A stretch of 27,094 nt of DNA from JAYRGC01 sp041908065. GTDB lineage: Bacteria; Pseudomonadota; Alphaproteobacteria; UBA9219. This document shows, piece by piece, positions 24,452 through 27,094 of the stretch; position 1 is the first letter of the stretch; the number at the start of each line of letters is the position of its first letter. A program made the translations under genes and the position numbers. The notes under the pieces are model-generated. The model had not been told where the DNA came from. It ran no database searches and was given only the letters and a program-made list of their open reading frames with translations. Where the stretch lies: contig JAYRGC010000072.1 of the NCBI GenBank assembly GCA_041908065.1, forward strand, positions 1 through 27,094, written 5' to 3'.

Positions 24452-26272
24452 ATGTGCGGAATCGTTGGAATATTGGCGGATCGCAAGGTGGCGGAATTGA
24501 TGGTCGACGGCCTGCGCCGTCTGGAATATCGCGGATACGACAGCGCGGGCGTGGCCACGGTGGATTTGGGCAAGATCGCCACGCGCCGCGCCGTGGGAAA
24601 GCTGCAAAGCCTTGCCGACCGTCTTGCCGCCGAACCTTTGGCCGGACATGTCGGCATCGGCCACACCCGCTGGGCTACCCACGGCAGGCCGAGCGAAGAC
24701 AACGCCCATCCGCACTGTTCCGAGATGGCCGCCGTAGTTCATAACGGCATTATCGAAAACCATCGCGAATTGCGGGACGAGCTTGAGAAAAAAGGCCACC
24801 GCTTCAAGTCCGAAACCGACACTGAAACCATCGTCCACCTGATAACCGATTTTCTTCAGCAAGGGAAAAACCCTTCGGACGCGACTTCTGCCGCGCTGAA
24901 GCGGCTGGAGGGCGCGTTCGCCCTAGGCGTCATCTTCGCCGGACGCGACGACTTGCTGATCTGCGCGCGGCGCGGCAGCCCACTGGCGATCGGCTACGGC
25001 GACGGGGAAATGTATATCGGCTCCGACGCCATGGCGTTGGCCCCTTTGACAGGCCGCGTCTGCTATCTCGAGGACGGCGACTGGGCGGAGCTGACGCGAA
25101 ACGGGGCGGTGATCCGCGACGTGGAAGGTAAAGTAGTCGAGCGGAAAATTTCCCACATGCAGCTTTCGGGGGCGATGATCGGCAAGGGACAATACCGCCA
25201 CTTCATGCTCAAGGAAATATTCGAGCAACCGACCGTCATCGGCGAGACGTTGGCCTCACTGGCCACCGCCGACAACGTCTTGGCGTTCCCTCCTCTGCCG
25301 TTCGCGTGGAAAAGCGTTTCGCGCCTGAACGTCGTGGCTTGCGGCACGGCCTGCTACGCCGGATTGGCGGCGCGGTATTGGTTCGAGCAGTTGGCGGGAT
25401 TGCCGGTCGACGTCGACGTGGCTTCGGAGTTCCGTTACCGCGAGGCTCCGTTGACCGCCGGCGGGGTGACGCTGGCCATATCGCAATCCGGCGAAACGGC
25501 GGACACGCTGGCCGCCATCGGCTACGCCAAGAAATGCGGGCAAAAGATCGTCTCGGTCGTTAACGTTCCGCATAGCTCCATCGCCCGCGCCTCGGATTGC
25601 GTCCTGCCGACTCTGGCGGGGCCGGAGATAGGCGTGGCCTCGACCAAGGCCTTCACTACCCAGCTTACGGTTCTGCTGTGCTTGGCCGTGGCCGCAGGGT
25701 TGGAGCGCGGCAAGCTGGATTCGGAGCGGGCGCGGGACATACTCCAGCACCTGCGCGAGATCCCCGCCCACGTCAACGCGGTTCTGCGCGAGGAGCATCG
25801 CATTCAGGAGCTGGCGCAAAAAGTGGCCGAGGCGCGGGACGTTTTATATCTGGGGCGCGGATCGCTTTATCCGGTGGCGTTGGAAGGCGCGCTCAAGCTC
25901 AAGGAAATATCCTACATCCACGCCGAAGGCTATCCGGCGGGGGAGCTGAAGCACGGCCCCATCGCCCTGATAGACGAGGACATGCCGGTGGTGGTTTTAG
26001 CGCACAGCGGGCTGCTGTTCGACAAGACCGCATCCAACGTGCAAGAGGTGGTGGCGCGGGGCGGCAAGGTTGTGGCGTTCTCCGACAAAGGCGGCTTGGC
26101 GCGCATGGGCATATCGCCGTTCTGGAGCATGGCGTTGCCCGACTGCGACGCTGTCGTAGCCCCCATCCTTTATTCGGTTCCGGTGCAGCTTTTGGCGTAC
26201 TACGCCGCTCTGGCCAAAGGAACTGACGTGGATCAGCCCCGCAATCTGGCCAAAAGCGTGACGGTGGAATAA
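24452..26272 (+). CDS. glmS: Glutamine-fructose-6-phosphate aminotransferase (isomerising)
   Basis: GlmS makes glucosamine-6-phosphate from fructose-6-phosphate and glutamine, the first committed step to UDP-GlcNAc. The 606-residue protein has the N-terminal nucleophile Cys2 in MCGIVGI, the class II glutaminase domain (about 2-220) with GHTRWATHGRPSEDNAHPH, two SIS isomerase domains (about 285-420 and 455-590: ISQSGETADTL, GRGSLYPVALEGALKLKEISYIHAEGYPAGELKHGP), and the signature C-terminus DVDQPRNLAKSVTVE. The length is normal. AAAGGGAG lies upstream of the ATG. There is no glmU or glmS ribozyme sign. The HAD gene starts 9 bp after the stop, so they are likely co-transcribed. GlmM is encoded at 2792-4141. 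Confidence 0.97.
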   Translation: MCGIVGILADRKVAELMVDGLRRLEYRGYDSAGVATVDLGKIATRRAVGKLQSLADRLAAEPLAGHVGIGHTRWATHGRPSEDNAHPHCSEMAAVVHNGIIENHRELRDELEKKGHRFKSETDTETIVHLITDFLQQGKNPSDATSAALKRLEGAFALGVIFAGRDDLLICARRGSPLAIGYGDGEMYIGSDAMALAPLTGRVCYLEDGDWAELTRNGAVIRDVEGKVVERKISHMQLSGAMIGKGQYRHFMLKEIFEQPTVIGETLASLATADNVLAFPPLPFAWKSVSRLNVVACGTACYAGLAARYWFEQLAGLPVDVDVASEFRYREAPLTAGGVTLAISQSGETADTLAAIGYAKKCGQKIVSVVNVPHSSIARASDCVLPTLAGPEIGVASTKAFTTQLTVLLCLAVAAGLERGKLDSERARDILQHLREIPAHVNAVLREEHRIQELAQKVAEARDVLYLGRGSLYPVALEGALKLKEISYIHAEGYPAGELKHGPIALIDEDMPVVVLAHSGLLFDKTASNVQEVVARGGKVVAFSDKGGLARMGISPFWSMALPDCDAVVAPILYSVPVQLLAYYAALAKGTDVDQPRNLAKSVTVE

Positions 26273-26280
26273 GGGATTCC

Positions 26281-26955
26281 ATGGATATAGATTGCATCAT
26301 ATGGGACTGCGACGGCTGTTTGATCGACAGCGAAGTCATAGCCTGCGGCCAAGCGGCGAAAGTCTTCACGGAAATCGGCTATCCGATAACCGCGCAAGAA
26401 TACATAGAACGTTTCGCCGGACAGGGAATTCCGCATACGATAAAGCTGCTGGAGGAAGAAACCGGAAAACAGTTCGCCAAGGACTTCCCTTTCCTGCGAT
26501 CGAGGGAGGAACGCGACGCCTTGTTCCACTCCCATCTGAAACCGGTTAAAGGCGTTCACGAAGCATTGTCGAAAATTGAAGTTCCCATGTGCATTGCGTC
26601 GGGAAGCGAACCGGACAGATTGAAGCTGACGTTGGAGATAACAAGTCTTTACGAATGCTTCGAAGGAAGAATCTACAGCGCGACTGAAGTGGAGAACGGC
26701 AAGCCCGCGCCGGATTTGTTCCTGTACGCCGCGCAAAAAATGGCGGTTTTGCCGCAAAATTGCTTAGTAATAGAGGACAGCGTGAACGGCGTTAGAGCGG
26801 CGCACGCGGCGGGCATGACCGTATTCGGATTTTGCGGAGCCAGCCATGTGTCGGAAAAGTGGATTGACGCGCTGAAGCGCGTTGGCGTGGACGCGCTGTT
26901 CGACGATATGCGCGAACTGCCGGATTTGGTTTATTCGGCTCTTGCCCAAAACTGA
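26281..26955 (+). CDS. HAD-superfamily phosphatase (beta-phosphoglucomutase/YieH-like)
   Basis: A 224-residue HAD hydrolase of the beta-PGM-like subfamily. Motif I is WDCDGCLIDSE with D9 as nucleophile and D11 as acid/base, motif II IASGS (Ser), motif III the lysine in NGKPAPDLF, and motif IV VIEDSVNGVRAA. A helical cap lies between motifs I and II (about 15-85). Relatives dephosphorylate sugar phosphates, including 6-phosphogluconate; the substrate here is unknown. Its position 8 bp after glmS suggests a role linked to sugar phosphate or amino-sugar metabolism, by inference only. The last six codons (SALAQN) and the TGA stop come from the left end of a MITE-like repeat, which begins at 26937. 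Confidence 0.88.
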   Translation: MDIDCIIWDCDGCLIDSEVIACGQAAKVFTEIGYPITAQEYIERFAGQGIPHTIKLLEEETGKQFAKDFPFLRSREERDALFHSHLKPVKGVHEALSKIEVPMCIASGSEPDRLKLTLEITSLYECFEGRIYSATEVENGKPAPDLFLYAAQKMAVLPQNCLVIEDSVNGVRAAHAAGMTVFGFCGASHVSEKWIDALKRVGVDALFDDMRELPDLVYSALAQN

Positions 26956-27094
26956 TGGGTATTGCCTTCTCAAAACTCACTGTCATTGCGAGCGTCGCCC
27001 TTGCGACGCGAAGCAATCCAGTCATAGGCGCAACGGCACTGGATTGCTTCGCGTCGCAAGGGCGACGCTCGCAATGACAGCCTTTGGCTGTATA
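26937..27094. repeat. MITE-like palindromic element, copy F (cut by window end)
   Basis: The left end reads GGCTCTTGCCCAAAACTGAT and overlaps the HAD gene by 19 bp. The core opens GTCATTGCGAGCGTCGCCCT and its right arm is a near-perfect inverse (GGGCGACGCTCGCAATGACA), giving the longest paired arms of all copies here. A CAGCCTTTGGCTGTA-type module follows and the window ends before the right terminus. Confidence 0.85.

Overview
The window looks like a chromosomal stretch of an alphaproteobacterium, probably Rhodospirillales-like or a related deep lineage. The evidence is a C4-type 5-aminolevulinate synthase (hemA), an Irr-type Fur-family regulator, a DUF6489 protein, bacterial ETF-beta lysine methyltransferase and CpoB/YbgF homologues, and GC-rich codon use in most genes. 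I see no rRNA or tRNA gene, CRISPR array, transposase or integrase.

Layout. 1-136 is a large imperfect palindrome. 171-1058 encodes a zinc-domain diguanylate cyclase of the DgcZ type. The minus-strand block 1176-4141 is glmM, ubiA and an ETFB-type lysine methyltransferase. cpoB diverges from it. Next comes a solitary DotL/IcmO-type type IVB coupling protein (5710-7710) with a repeat element on each side. mnmA and cysE (minus) overlap by 4 bp. After a small secreted Cys-containing protein come dps (minus) and pmbA/tldE (plus), which share a promoter region holding a perfect Irr/Fur-like palindrome. Two unknown minus-strand genes follow (12756-14322). A plus-strand group holds degP/htrA, an unknown membrane protein and rarA. 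An AT-rich ORFan, a lipoprotein gene and hemA come next. A DUF6489 protein and a DjlA-like co-chaperone lie on the minus strand, divergent from irr. The window ends with an AT-rich MFS transporter, glmS and a HAD phosphatase.

How the genes connect. irr, hemA and the boxed dps promoter form an iron/heme theme. glmM and glmS are two of the enzymes of UDP-GlcNAc synthesis. ubiA with an ETFB methyltransferase suggests a link between ubiquinone and the electron-transfer flavoprotein. mnmA with cysE joins tRNA thiolation to cysteine supply.

The most distinctive feature is a family of MITE-like palindromic elements with ends reading GGCTCTTACGCAAAACGGGT. Full, degenerate and partial copies lie at about 5319-5537, 7728-7957, 12495-12702, 14529-14635, 18911-19103, 23001-23027 and 26937 to the window end. 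They fill most of the longer intergenic gaps, and in one case provide the stop codon of a gene. I did not find a convincing new multi-gene defence or biosynthetic system. The best leads are the repeat family, the orphan DotL between two copies, the Cys-less CZB diguanylate cyclase, the Dps with an altered ferroxidase ligand, and the UbiA-ETFB methyltransferase pair.
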